Below, one piece after another: positions 16,729 through 25,029 of a stretch of 64,000 nucleotides of DNA (position 1 is its first letter; each line of letters begins with the position of its first letter). Below the pieces are notes generated by a model. It did not search any database. It saw nothing but the letters and a program-made list of their open reading frames with translations, and was not told where the DNA came from. The position numbers were made by a program, and so were the translations under genes. The stretch lies in the NCBI GenBank assembly GCA_965215215.1, contig OZ244043.1, forward strand, positions 4,030,001-4,094,000, read 5' to 3'. This stretch comes from CALDTK01 sp965215215 (GTDB taxonomy: Bacteria; Bacteroidota; Bacteroidia; Chitinophagales; Saprospiraceae).

Positions 16729-18126
16729 TTAGTAGCCCAGTAGGTCGAGCATCGCCTCGGCGCTTTGTTCCGGGGCGTCGAGCCAGTCACGTTGCTGCCC
16801 GTCCGAATCGACGTCCACGAGCACGCGCTTCATCGCCGGAATCAAGCAGTGCTTGATGCCCCCGTATCCACTGAGTGCATCCTGGTAGGCTCCCGTATGA
16901 AAGAAGCCGAGGTAAAACGGACCCTGATCCGGCTTCACCTTCGGGAGGTACACTTGACCGCTGTGGGACTCCGCGTTGTAGAAGTCGGAGTTATCGCAGG
17001 TTAGGCCACCTAAATTGACCCGAACCACCTCGTTGTCCCACTGTCCGATCGGCAGCAGGATGAACCGCTCCGAAATGCCCCAGGTGTCGGGCAGTGCGTT
17101 CATGAGGCTGTTGTCTACCATGTACCACAGCTCCGAGTCGTTCTGCTGTTTCTGGCCGATGACCTCGAAGAGGGTCGCCGAACTCTCGCCCACGGTATAC
17201 TTCCCGAACTCCGAGTACAAGTCCGGCTCGGGTACCCCCTCGCGGCGGCAGGTATCTTGCACTTGGCGCACGACCTCCCGAATCAAGTACGGGTAGTCGA
17301 ACTGGTCGCCGAGCGAGTTGCGGATCGGCAGGCCGCCGCCGATGTTGAGCGAGGTCAGGGTGGGGCACTGCTTGCGCAAAAACGCGTAGGTCCGCACCGC
17401 CCGACGCAGTTCGTTCCAGTAGTAGCTCGTATCCTGGACGCCGGTGTCCACGAAGAAGTGGAGCATGCGGAGACTGAAGCGAGGATCGTTTTCGATTTGT
17501 TCGTGGAAGAACCTGGGTACGTCGCGCTGGCGCAGTCCGAGTCGACTGGTATAGAATTCGAACTTCGGTTCTTCTTCGGTGGCTATCCGGAGCCCGATGT
17601 TCAGTGTTTTACCCTCCCCGAGGTGCGTCCGGTAGTACTCGAGCTCGGCGGGGTTGTCGAGGATGGGCAGGGTGTCGAAGCCGTCCGCGTGGAGCTTGAG
17701 GATGCGTTCCGTGTAGCGCGCCGGCTTATAGCCGTTGTGGATGAGGAGCGTCTGCTTCGTGAGTCGCTTCTTTTCGAAAAGGCGCCTGACTAAGTCGATG
17801 TCGTACGCCGAGCTCGTCTCGAGTTGCGCGCCGGCCGCCAGTACCTCGCGGAGCACGAAGTGGAAGTGCGAGGCCTTCGTACAGTAGGCGAACGTGTATT
17901 TCCCCTTGTACTTGAGCGATCGGATCGCATCGCGAAACAGCTCCCTGGCCCGCACGATTTGCTCGCGGATGCTCGGCAGGTAATAGAGCTTCAGCGGCGA
18001 ACCGTAGCGCTCGAGCAGATCGGTGAGGTCTAAACCGTGGAAACGGAGCGACCCATCCTGAAGCTCGAAACCTGGGGTCGGGAAATAGAAGGTCTGATCG
18101 ACCAGGTCGAAATAAGTATTCTTCAT
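16729..18126 (-). CDS. speA: Biosynthetic arginine decarboxylase (short Bacteroidota type)
   Basis: A 465-residue fold-III PLP decarboxylase converting arginine to agmatine. The PLP lysine is K84 in YCTKASHF; also visible are ETSSAYDID, HFFVDTG, the phosphate-binding LNIGGGLPI, YSEFGKYTVGES and FFHTGAYQDALSGYGG with the PLP-contacting Tyr. It lacks the long insertions of the 630-residue proteobacterial SpeA and matches the shorter Bacteroidota form. With the agmatinase and the carboxynorspermidine genes near 48-51 kb it would complete a spermidine route. Start ATG at 18124-18126. Confidence 0.88.
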   Translation of the reverse strand: MKNTYFDLVDQTFYFPTPGFELQDGSLRFHGLDLTDLLERYGSPLKLYYLPSIREQIVRARELFRDAIRSLKYKGKYTFAYCTKASHFHFVLREVLAAGAQLETSSAYDIDLVRRLFEKKRLTKQTLLIHNGYKPARYTERILKLHADGFDTLPILDNPAELEYYRTHLGEGKTLNIGLRIATEEEPKFEFYTSRLGLRQRDVPRFFHEQIENDPRFSLRMLHFFVDTGVQDTSYYWNELRRAVRTYAFLRKQCPTLTSLNIGGGLPIRNSLGDQFDYPYLIREVVRQVQDTCRREGVPEPDLYSEFGKYTVGESSATLFEVIGQKQQNDSELWYMVDNSLMNALPDTWGISERFILLPIGQWDNEVVRVNLGGLTCDNSDFYNAESHSGQVYLPKVKPDQGPFYLGFFHTGAYQDALSGYGGIKHCLIPAMKRVLVDVDSDGQQRDWLDAPEQSAEAMLDLLGY

Positions 18127-18223
18127 GCGCAGTGACCCGAAACGCCACGGGTGACGCGTCGGGCCGCAAAGCAACTACGACCGAGCAGTTTATTCGTCAT
18201 GTCTATGACGAGCCTGGACGACG

Positions 18224-20971
18224 TTATCGTTTCACGATTCTACCCCCGGATAGGGTGCCGCTCACCGGACCGTGGAGTCGTACGGTGTACACGCCCGGCA
18301 GCAGGGTAGACACGTCGAGTCCGAGCTGCATTCTGTCGGTCTGCCGCGCGACCCGCTGTTCGCGAACCACGCGTCCCCGCACGTCGACGAGCTGGAGGGT
18401 GAGTGCTTCGGAAGTAGGTAAGGCTCCGCTGATGGTCACTAATCCCGAGGTCGGATTGGGGTAAATCCTCACGTCGGAGAGCCGCTGCACACCCCGCGTG
18501 GGCGAGGTATTGCTGAAGTCCATGTAGTTGAGGTTGAACGGTGCGGCGGTGATCGTGAGCCGGAGCGTGAGGTCCCCGGCGGGCAAGTCCACGTTGGTGC
18601 TGTTGGTTACCCAGGTCTGCCAGCCCCCCGTAATCTCGAAGGCTACGGTGCCGAGCTCCCGCAAACCTCCATCTTCGCCGACTAAATCGAGCCGGGCTCC
18701 ACCGGTACCGGTTTCGGAAGCGTTGCGGAAGTCCACTTTGTAGGTGCCGGAGTCGGCCACCGAAACCGAGTAATCGAGGTAGTCGCCGGGATCGAGGAAG
18801 CCGATATTCTGTCCGCCGCCCTCGTCCGTGGTCGGTTCGGTCTGTACCCCGACCTGGAAGGCGAAGTTCTCGGCTTCCAGACGACCGGGTAGGCGGTATA
18901 CGACACTGGCGTTGTTGGCCACCGGTTGGTTGAAAAAGACACTGACCGTCGTACTGTCGGTAGCCTGCAGGTCGATCCCGGAGTAGCTGACGGTGATGCT
19001 GTCCGTCGAGCGGAACATCGTCGGCGTTACGAGGTCCACGGAGCGGGGCCGGTCGGGGTCGTACGGCGCGCGCGTCGCGGGCACCACGACGCCGTTCACG
19101 CTCAACTCGAAGCCAGTGGTCTCGTTATCCCAGGTGTCGTTGAGCGGTTTACTGAGGGTGATCCGTACGGTCGAATTGTCGATCGTTTTGCCGGACACGA
19201 AGCGTGCGTTCTCGGCGTCGAAATTGGGGGTCTGCACCAGGTACATACCGCCGATATTGAAGTTCCCTACGTCTACATAGAGACGCAATTTCTCGTCGGC
19301 TTCAGTTAGCACGATCCCCTCGACCACCATGGTCGTCCAGTTCTGATAGCCGCCGGTACCCGGGACCGCCTGAATGGCCGATAGCTCGGATTCGCCGACC
19401 TGGAAGTGCAACTTCGACCCGTCGTCCGGGGTCGCCACCCGTACCCGGGCTTCGTACACGCCCGGCTCCGTGACGGTTGTCGTGTACTGCATCCACTCCG
19501 AATCGGAGGTGTAGGCCACGTTGTAACCGTTGCTCCACAGCGTGTCCTGCGAGGCTTCGATGTCGACCGCGTCGTTACGGAAGGCGAAACCGGAGTTCCA
19601 GGCCGTGAAAGGTCCACCGATACTTACGAAGTAGTTGCCGGTGTCGAGGTCGTTGTACGCGTATTCATTTCTACCCAGATCGAATTCGGAAGCGTGGATG
19701 AGACCCGGTATCTCCCGCTCGGTCCAGGCGACCGTGCCGTCGGAGTCTACCTGCCGGAATAGCGCGTCGATCACGTCTTTCTGAAAGCGCGCGTTTTCTA
19801 GCTTAAACCCTTCCGCCAGAGCCATCAGCACCCCGTAGGCCTCGTCGGCGGAGGGTGCCTCCGCCCCTTCGTCACCGGCCCAGTAGCTGAGCAAGTCGTT
19901 GTAGCCTTCCGGCCTCGGTACCGATACCGGACCGGCGATAGCGTCTACTTTTTTCCAGGGCCACCAAGCCCAGCCGATGTTGTTGTCCTGAAACAGCTTA
20001 GCGGCGTTGCGGAACCAAACGTTCGAGTTCTCGCCCGTCTCCCCGTAGTAGATCGGCACGTTAAACTCGTCCCGGATGTCGAGCGCGTACTGGATCGAGC
20101 TCTGGTCGTTGTAGTTCCAGTACTTGTGCGGACTGTACACCAGGTTCGAATCCCAGGGCGGGGTAATGTTGGTGAAGTCGTTCGCGAAACCGTTGCCCTC
20201 GATAATGATCATGTGCTTCCGGTCTACGCTCCGGATAGTGTCCGTGATCGCGATGAAAAGCTCGCGTAGCGCGATGTTCTTCTCCGGCAGGTCGAGATCG
20301 TAGTTGGTCTCGTTGATCAGATCGTAACCGGCCACAGTGGGTTCGTCGGCGTAGCGTTCGGCCAGCCGGTGCCAGAGCGCTACGGTCTTGTCTTTGTTCG
20401 CCTGACTCTCCCACAGGCTCGGCTTCGTGGTATCCCGGTCGGAGATATTGACGTCGTCGCCCTGCCCACCCGGCGCGGCGTGCAGATCGAGCACGACGTA
20501 CATATCGCGACGCTTGCACCACGCGATCAAGCTGTCGGTGAGTACCAGCCCCGTATTCAGCCAGGTTTGCTCACCTTCCACCGGCTCCTCCTCGATCGGC
20601 AGCGTGTACAGGTTGTAGTGCATGGGCAGTCGCACGGAGTTGAAGCCGCTCTCGTGCATCTTCTCGATGTCTACCTCGCGGATGCCGTTGGCGAGCCAGG
20701 CGTCGTAAAACTCCTGCGTCCGCGCCTCACCGATCAGCTCCGTGATCGCGTTCCTGATTTGGTACTGCGCCTGCGTGCCTTCGGGTGTGTGCAACATGTA
20801 GCCCTCCTGCAACATCCAGCCGCCCAATCCCATGCCTTTGAGGAGGTACGGTTCGCCCCTTTCGTCGACGATTTGCGGACCGTCAGTAGTGAGAAATCCC
20901 TGCGCGGAGCCACCGAGGTAGCAGAGGCTCGACAGGCACAGGAAAAGTAGTCGAGTAAATTTCTGAGACAT
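18224..20971 (-). CDS. Secreted GH5 beta-glucanase with CBM-like domains and type IX sorting domain
   Basis: A 915-residue exported protein with a signal peptide (residues 1-24, LLFLCLSSLCYLG...). Residues 30-420 form a GH5 TIM barrel: RLPMHYN, acid/base E221 in DLINETN, and nucleophile E311 in YYGETGENS. Two beta-rich carbohydrate-binding regions follow, the first around residues 480-620 and the second around 710-820 (RLEAENFAF, GDYLDYSV, typical of CBM6-like domains). A Por-type C-terminal sorting domain ends the protein (RIYPNPTSGLVTISG ... GRIVKR), so secretion by the type IX system is expected. The likely substrate is a beta-glucan. It lies 38 nt downstream of the formylglycine-enzyme-like lipoprotein. 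Confidence 0.9.
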   Translation of the reverse strand: MSQKFTRLLFLCLSSLCYLGGSAQGFLTTDGPQIVDERGEPYLLKGMGLGGWMLQEGYMLHTPEGTQAQYQIRNAITELIGEARTQEFYDAWLANGIREVDIEKMHESGFNSVRLPMHYNLYTLPIEEEPVEGEQTWLNTGLVLTDSLIAWCKRRDMYVVLDLHAAPGGQGDDVNISDRDTTKPSLWESQANKDKTVALWHRLAERYADEPTVAGYDLINETNYDLDLPEKNIALRELFIAITDTIRSVDRKHMIIIEGNGFANDFTNITPPWDSNLVYSPHKYWNYNDQSSIQYALDIRDEFNVPIYYGETGENSNVWFRNAAKLFQDNNIGWAWWPWKKVDAIAGPVSVPRPEGYNDLLSYWAGDEGAEAPSADEAYGVLMALAEGFKLENARFQKDVIDALFRQVDSDGTVAWTEREIPGLIHASEFDLGRNEYAYNDLDTGNYFVSIGGPFTAWNSGFAFRNDAVDIEASQDTLWSNGYNVAYTSDSEWMQYTTTVTEPGVYEARVRVATPDDGSKLHFQVGESELSAIQAVPGTGGYQNWTTMVVEGIVLTEADEKLRLYVDVGNFNIGGMYLVQTPNFDAENARFVSGKTIDNSTVRITLSKPLNDTWDNETTGFELSVNGVVVPATRAPYDPDRPRSVDLVTPTMFRSTDSITVSYSGIDLQATDSTTVSVFFNQPVANNASVVYRLPGRLEAENFAFQVGVQTEPTTDEGGGQNIGFLDPGDYLDYSVSVADSGTYKVDFRNASETGTGGARLDLVGEDGGLRELGTVAFEITGGWQTWVTNSTNVDLPAGDLTLRLTITAAPFNLNYMDFSNTSPTRGVQRLSDVRIYPNPTSGLVTISGALPTSEALTLQLVDVRGRVVREQRVARQTDRMQLGLDVSTLLPGVYTVRLHGPVSGTLSGGRIVKR

Positions 20972-21009
20972 ATGGGTCCAATGTATAAAGCCCGGCGTCC
21001 GCCCCGCCA

Positions 21010-21834
21010 CTACAGATTGTCGCAGGCACAACGGAAACCCATATGAAAGAGGCTCGTCTCGGCCGAAGTCTCCGTGGCCCCGTCGATCAAGTACCCGTGA
21101 CACCAACGCGGTTCGCACAAGAAGCTGCCCCCCTTGGCTACGTGGTAGGTGCCTTCCCCCGGTTTTGCCGCGTTAGCGAGCGTGTCGGTGGTCCACTCCC
21201 ATACGTTGCCGGCCATGTCGTAGAGCCCGGAGGGCGCGGGCGGGAAGGCCTCCACCGGCGAGGTGTACGCGAAGCCGTCTCCGACCTCCCGCGCGTGGGG
21301 GAATATTCCCTGCCAAACGTTCGCGCGGTAGCTCCCGTCGGGACCCGCAATACCGTCGCCCCAGGGGTACTGGACGGTCCCGGCGGGCTGTTTGTACCGC
21401 GCGGCCCGCTCCCATTCCCGTTCGCTCGGGAGGCGTTTGCCGTAGTACCGGCAGTACGCGCTCGCGTCGGCGTAGCTCACCTGCGTGGCGGGGTGATCCT
21501 CGCGCGCCGGCTGCGCGTCCGGTCCGAAGGGCAGCCGGTAGGTCGCCCCGTCTACGAGCGCCCAGGCCTTCGCGTCGTAGTCGAAGACGCCCGCGTTGCC
21601 GAACCGCTCGGCTTCGGTGGTGTACCCGCTCGCCCTCGCGAAGACTCGGTACGCGCCCACGGTAACGGGGGTGCGGTCGAGCCAAAACCCTGGACCGCTG
21701 GGATCCTTGATGTATACGGCGCTCGCGCTGTTTTCCTGAAGCTCATCCGGTTTGCAGGCGACGAGCGTGGCTGTCGCCAAAACGAGGGCCAGCAGGGTAG
21801 CGGTGGCCGCCGAACGGGGCAGGGGAGGGCTCAC
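21010..21834 (-). CDS. Formylglycine-generating-enzyme-like lipoprotein (SUMF1 family)
   Basis: A 274-residue predicted lipoprotein (signal residues 1-26, lipobox LVAC). The FGE-sulfatase domain includes RTPVTVGAYRVFA, GYTTEAERFGNAGVF, RLPSEREWERAAR, YDMAGNVWEWT and GGSFLCEPRWCHGY. The last motif keeps both cysteines of true formylglycine-generating enzymes, here C240 and C245, with the correct C-x4-C spacing; many bacterial SUMF1-domain proteins lack them. It may therefore oxidise a sulfatase Cys to formylglycine in the periplasm. No sulfatase is in the window. It starts with GTG at 21832-21834 and probably shares a transcript with the GH5 gene. Confidence 0.85.
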   Translation of the reverse strand: MSPPLPRSAATATLLALVLATATLVACKPDELQENSASAVYIKDPSGPGFWLDRTPVTVGAYRVFARASGYTTEAERFGNAGVFDYDAKAWALVDGATYRLPFGPDAQPAREDHPATQVSYADASAYCRYYGKRLPSEREWERAARYKQPAGTVQYPWGDGIAGPDGSYRANVWQGIFPHAREVGDGFAYTSPVEAFPPAPSGLYDMAGNVWEWTTDTLANAAKPGEGTYHVAKGGSFLCEPRWCHGYLIDGATETSAETSLFHMGFRCACDNL

Positions 21835-21853
21835 CCGACAAAGCTAGTGGAGC

Positions 21854-22897
21854 ATGGAAAAATGTGTGATCTACCTCGCTTCCGGCAGCGCGCGTCGCGT
21901 CGAGGAGCTCGTACGGGCGGCGCTGCCGCGGGGGGTAAGGGTAGAGGGAGGGCTCCAGGCTCCGGGGGACGCGTTGATCGCGAGCGCGCCCGGGACTTGG
22001 TTCAGGCGGGCACCCCGGCTCGGCGTTCGGTACGATGACCGCTTTACGGCAGACGAGCAGGCAAAAATCGCTTTTGCCGCGGCCTTAACTACACTCCGTA
22101 GTGATTTAAACCACATTATTAGCGTGGCACACCAAGACATTCAGGGGCAGCTACTCGATTGGTACGGTACGGTAATCGGATCGGTAAACTTGGAGGCGGA
22201 TCCTAGACTAGCCGGCACGTTCGAACCCGTCGTAGCCTCGCTTTTGGCCGAGGGCGGCATCGCGCTCGTGAATCCGAGCCGGTTGTTTACAGCCTCGGGC
22301 GCGCAGTACTTCGTGGGCGGTGAATTTGCGATGCTACTCGACGGGCACGGAAACTCCCAGGTGGAGTCCATCGACCCCCCGCCGGAGAGCCGTGTACCGG
22401 ACCCGGAGCTAGGGCGTGGGGAAATGCGTACACCGGAGGAGATCCTCGAGCGCTGCTACGCGCTGCTCGTCGTTGCGGGCCGGGCCGGTGGGGTAGCGCC
22501 GGATCTACTCGAGCAGCACGTGGAGCGGCTCGACATCACCGGCTTTTCCACATCGGAGCGTACGTATTTAAGTACTGCGTCACCAACGGCTCCGGAGCAC
22601 GAACTCGCCTTACTCAACTACGAAAGCATTTTGGTCCTGCTCTGGGCGCTCGGCCTCGTTCCGGAGCTGCCCGCGCTTACCGTTCCCGCGAATGTGGATT
22701 CGGTTACCAACATTTTGCTCGCCCCAACACGAGACGTCTTACTAACGGGCAGCCGTATCCGTAGTACGGCTGAAGTAGCCGCCGAGTTAACGCGTAACGA
22801 ACCGACAGGCGAGGTCCCGCCCGTGCTTCGGGCCCGCTACCGCGCGCTGCGCTGGTTGCTCGGAGGCGCCATCCAAATCTGGGAGGGTGCACGGTAG
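21854..22897 (+). CDS. DUF4272 domain protein
   Basis: A 347-residue cytoplasmic protein. The C-terminal half has the DUF4272 layout: RTPEEILERCYALLVVAGRAGG, then STSERTYLST and NYESILVLLWALGLVPEL, followed by a helical end. The N-terminal half (residues 1-190) carries no motif I recognise. The function of the domain is unknown. It starts with ATG at 21854, 19 nt from the divergent formylglycine-enzyme-like gene, so the two promoters must overlap. Confidence 0.7.
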   Translation: MEKCVIYLASGSARRVEELVRAALPRGVRVEGGLQAPGDALIASAPGTWFRRAPRLGVRYDDRFTADEQAKIAFAAALTTLRSDLNHIISVAHQDIQGQLLDWYGTVIGSVNLEADPRLAGTFEPVVASLLAEGGIALVNPSRLFTASGAQYFVGGEFAMLLDGHGNSQVESIDPPPESRVPDPELGRGEMRTPEEILERCYALLVVAGRAGGVAPDLLEQHVERLDITGFSTSERTYLSTASPTAPEHELALLNYESILVLLWALGLVPELPALTVPANVDSVTNILLAPTRDVLLTGSRIRSTAEVAAELTRNEPTGEVPPVLRARYRALRWLLGGAIQIWEGAR

Positions 22898-22991
22898 ACG
22901 CTCTCCGCCGATACCCATCGAAAGACTCTACTTAACATAATATAAATTATAGGAAAAACGGAACCCGCTCGAAATCCACTACATTCCAACC

Positions 22992-24095
22992 GTGCGACGC
23001 CGCAAGTTCCTCCGCGCCATTCCCGCCGTCACGGCCGCAGGCCTAGCCGCCTGCAATACAGATCCCGCCCGTAGTGAGCTCGTTGTCCCGAACCTAACGA
23101 CCGGCAAGCGCTACGAGTGGATCATGGTGACTACCTGGCCGCCGAATTTCCCGATCCTCCACGATGCGTGCACGCAGTTCGCCCGCTGGGTACGCGAGGC
23201 CTCGGCCGGACAGCTCGAGATCAAGGTCTACGGCGCCGGCGAACTCATCCCCGCCTTCGAATGCTTCGAGGCCGTTTCGCTCGGTACGGCCGCCATCTCG
23301 AGCGGGGCCAGCTACTACTGGGCCGGTCGCGTTCCCGCCGCGCAGTTCTTCGCGGCCCTCCCCTTCGGACTCGATGCCCTCGGCATGAACACCTGGCTCA
23401 TGCACGGTGGCGGACTCGAACTGTGGCGAGAGGCCTACGCCCCATTTAACATAACGCCGTATCCGGGTGGAAATACCGGCGTTCAGATGGCCGGCTGGTT
23501 CAACCGCGAACTGATCGACTTAAGCTCGCTGCACGGTCTGAAAATGCGTATCCCCGGACTCGGCGGCAAAGTCTTCGAGCGCGCCGGCGGTACGACCCTA
23601 CTTTCCCCCGGCAACGAGCTGTACACCAACCTCGAACGCGGCGTGATCGACGCCACCGAGTGGATCGGTCCCTACCACGACTACCTCATGGGATTCCACG
23701 AAGTGGCAAGCTATTACTACGGCCCGGGCTGGCACGAACCGGGTACCGTTCTCGAATTCATGCTCCACCGCCCTACCCTGGAGGCGCTTCCGCAAAACCT
23801 GCGGACCATCGTCGAGACCGCTATCGCGCGCACCAACGATTGGACGCTCCGCGCTATCGAATACCAAAACGCACTAACCCTACCCAAAATCATCGCCAGC
23901 GGTACGAGCGTACGCGAGCTTCCCGGACCCCTCCTCGACGCGCTGCGCCCGATCGCGGCGGAGGTGATCGCCGAACTGGCCACCTCCGACGCCCTCTCCG
24001 GTAAAGTGTACGCCGGCTACCGGAAATTCGCCGCGGCCTACCGCCCCTGGAACGACATCAGCGAGCGCGCCTACTTCACCTCGATCCGGTCGTAG
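22992..24095 (+). CDS. dctP: TRAP transporter solute-binding protein (DctP, TakP-like)
   Basis: A 367-residue periplasmic receptor for a carboxylate. It begins with a twin-Arg-like RRRKFL segment and a possible lipobox (GLAAC). The conserved carboxylate-binding Arg is in LKMRIPGLGG. The stretch DATEWIGPYHDYLMGF and YYYGPGWHEPG resembles TakP-type receptors for 2-oxoacids or lactate. The start is GTG at 22992. Its permease partners DctQ and DctM are on the opposite strand 2.6 kb away, which is unusual because these genes are normally contiguous. AT-rich sequence at 22930-22960 and TACATTCC just before the GTG may form its promoter. Confidence 0.88.
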   Translation: MRRRKFLRAIPAVTAAGLAACNTDPARSELVVPNLTTGKRYEWIMVTTWPPNFPILHDACTQFARWVREASAGQLEIKVYGAGELIPAFECFEAVSLGTAAISSGASYYWAGRVPAAQFFAALPFGLDALGMNTWLMHGGGLELWREAYAPFNITPYPGGNTGVQMAGWFNRELIDLSSLHGLKMRIPGLGGKVFERAGGTTLLSPGNELYTNLERGVIDATEWIGPYHDYLMGFHEVASYYYGPGWHEPGTVLEFMLHRPTLEALPQNLRTIVETAIARTNDWTLRAIEYQNALTLPKIIASGTSVRELPGPLLDALRPIAAEVIAELATSDALSGKVYAGYRKFAAAYRPWNDISERAYFTSIRS

Positions 24096-24110
24096 CTGGG
24101 CGCTCGGTTA

Positions 24111-24926
24111 CTACCGGATGCTGGCCGGTTTAAAATACTTATCGCCGAGGGGCGTCGCCGCTAGAATACGGTCGCGCAGTCGGCTCCTCACCCGCGTAAT
24201 CGGTCCCGCGTACCCCGAGCTGAGCTTCAGTCGGAACCGCTCGATCGTGTCCGCTCCGTTAATGGCGATGCGGTGCCGCTGGTAGCGGAACGGCTCCTCC
24301 TCCGAGGTGAATCCGGCGTGCGAACCGTACGCTTGCTTGAAGTGCCGACCCACGAAAGCCTGCGCACGCGCGTTGTACGCCCCGAAGGGATAGGCGAACG
24401 CGGTAACCGGCGTTACGAGTCGCTCGCTGAGCAGCTTCTGGCTGCCGATTATCTCGCGGGCCAAGCGCCGGCCGTTTACCCGGATGAGGTTCGTGTAGCT
24501 CTTCCCCTGCGACTGTACGGACCAACCGCAGGCGATCAGGCTCTCGAGCTCGAACCAGGTCAGCGGACGATCCCCCGGGGCTTGCTCGATCTTGGCGGAG
24601 AGTTTGAGCTCCTTCAGCGTGGGTACGGCTATCCAGTCCGTTACCGCAAACAAGGTGGCGACAAATCCGTAGCGCGCCAGTATAGGCATGGCCAACTCGA
24701 ACTGACTCCCGTAGCCCTGATCGAAGGTGATGGCTACCACCTTGTCACTCTTGTGCCCGGCTACGAGCCGGTAGTCGGCCTCCTCGATGGTGATGCTCCT
24801 GTAGCCGGCCTGCTTGAGCTCGGCGACCTGTTCTCCGAAAGCGCGGAGGCTGACGTGCCTGCTCTCGGGTTCCGACTCCTGCTGCAGTCGAATCGCGTGG
24901 TAAACGAGTACGGGGATGCTTGCCAT
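24111..24926 (-). CDS. Polysaccharide-deacetylase-fold protein lacking all three metal ligands
   Basis: A 271-residue NodB-homology protein (PVLVYHAI, GYRSITIEE, AITFDQGYGSQ, FAYPFGAYN). The fold is clear but the metal site is lost. The usual TFDDG reads TFDQG (Q70 instead of the metal Asp, the base D69 kept). The SHxxxH motif reads SQGKSY, with Q140 and Y144 instead of both His. It is therefore probably not a zinc-dependent deacetylase and may bind glycans or act as a scaffold. ATG at 24924-24926 is chosen; an upstream in-frame start at 24959 lacks homology. It lies 103 nt downstream of ilvA. Confidence 0.8.
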   Translation of the reverse strand: MASIPVLVYHAIRLQQESEPESRHVSLRAFGEQVAELKQAGYRSITIEEADYRLVAGHKSDKVVAITFDQGYGSQFELAMPILARYGFVATLFAVTDWIAVPTLKELKLSAKIEQAPGDRPLTWFELESLIACGWSVQSQGKSYTNLIRVNGRRLAREIIGSQKLLSERLVTPVTAFAYPFGAYNARAQAFVGRHFKQAYGSHAGFTSEEEPFRYQRHRIAINGADTIERFRLKLSSGYAGPITRVRSRLRDRILAATPLGDKYFKPASIR

Positions 24927-25029
24927 GCTGGAGACTGGAGGTCGAAAACTATCGAGCAACTGGAGCTACGTAGGTTGGTAGCGGCGGGGAATCACCAAGT
25001 AAGCTTGAAACCGTGATCGATCCCCACGG

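Noticed and set aside
20143..20154. GGTTCGAATCCC, resembling a tRNA T-loop, inside the GH5 region.
   Set aside because: It lies inside a well-supported GH5 coding frame (codons around the WDSNL stretch) and no acceptor or anticodon stem can be drawn around it.
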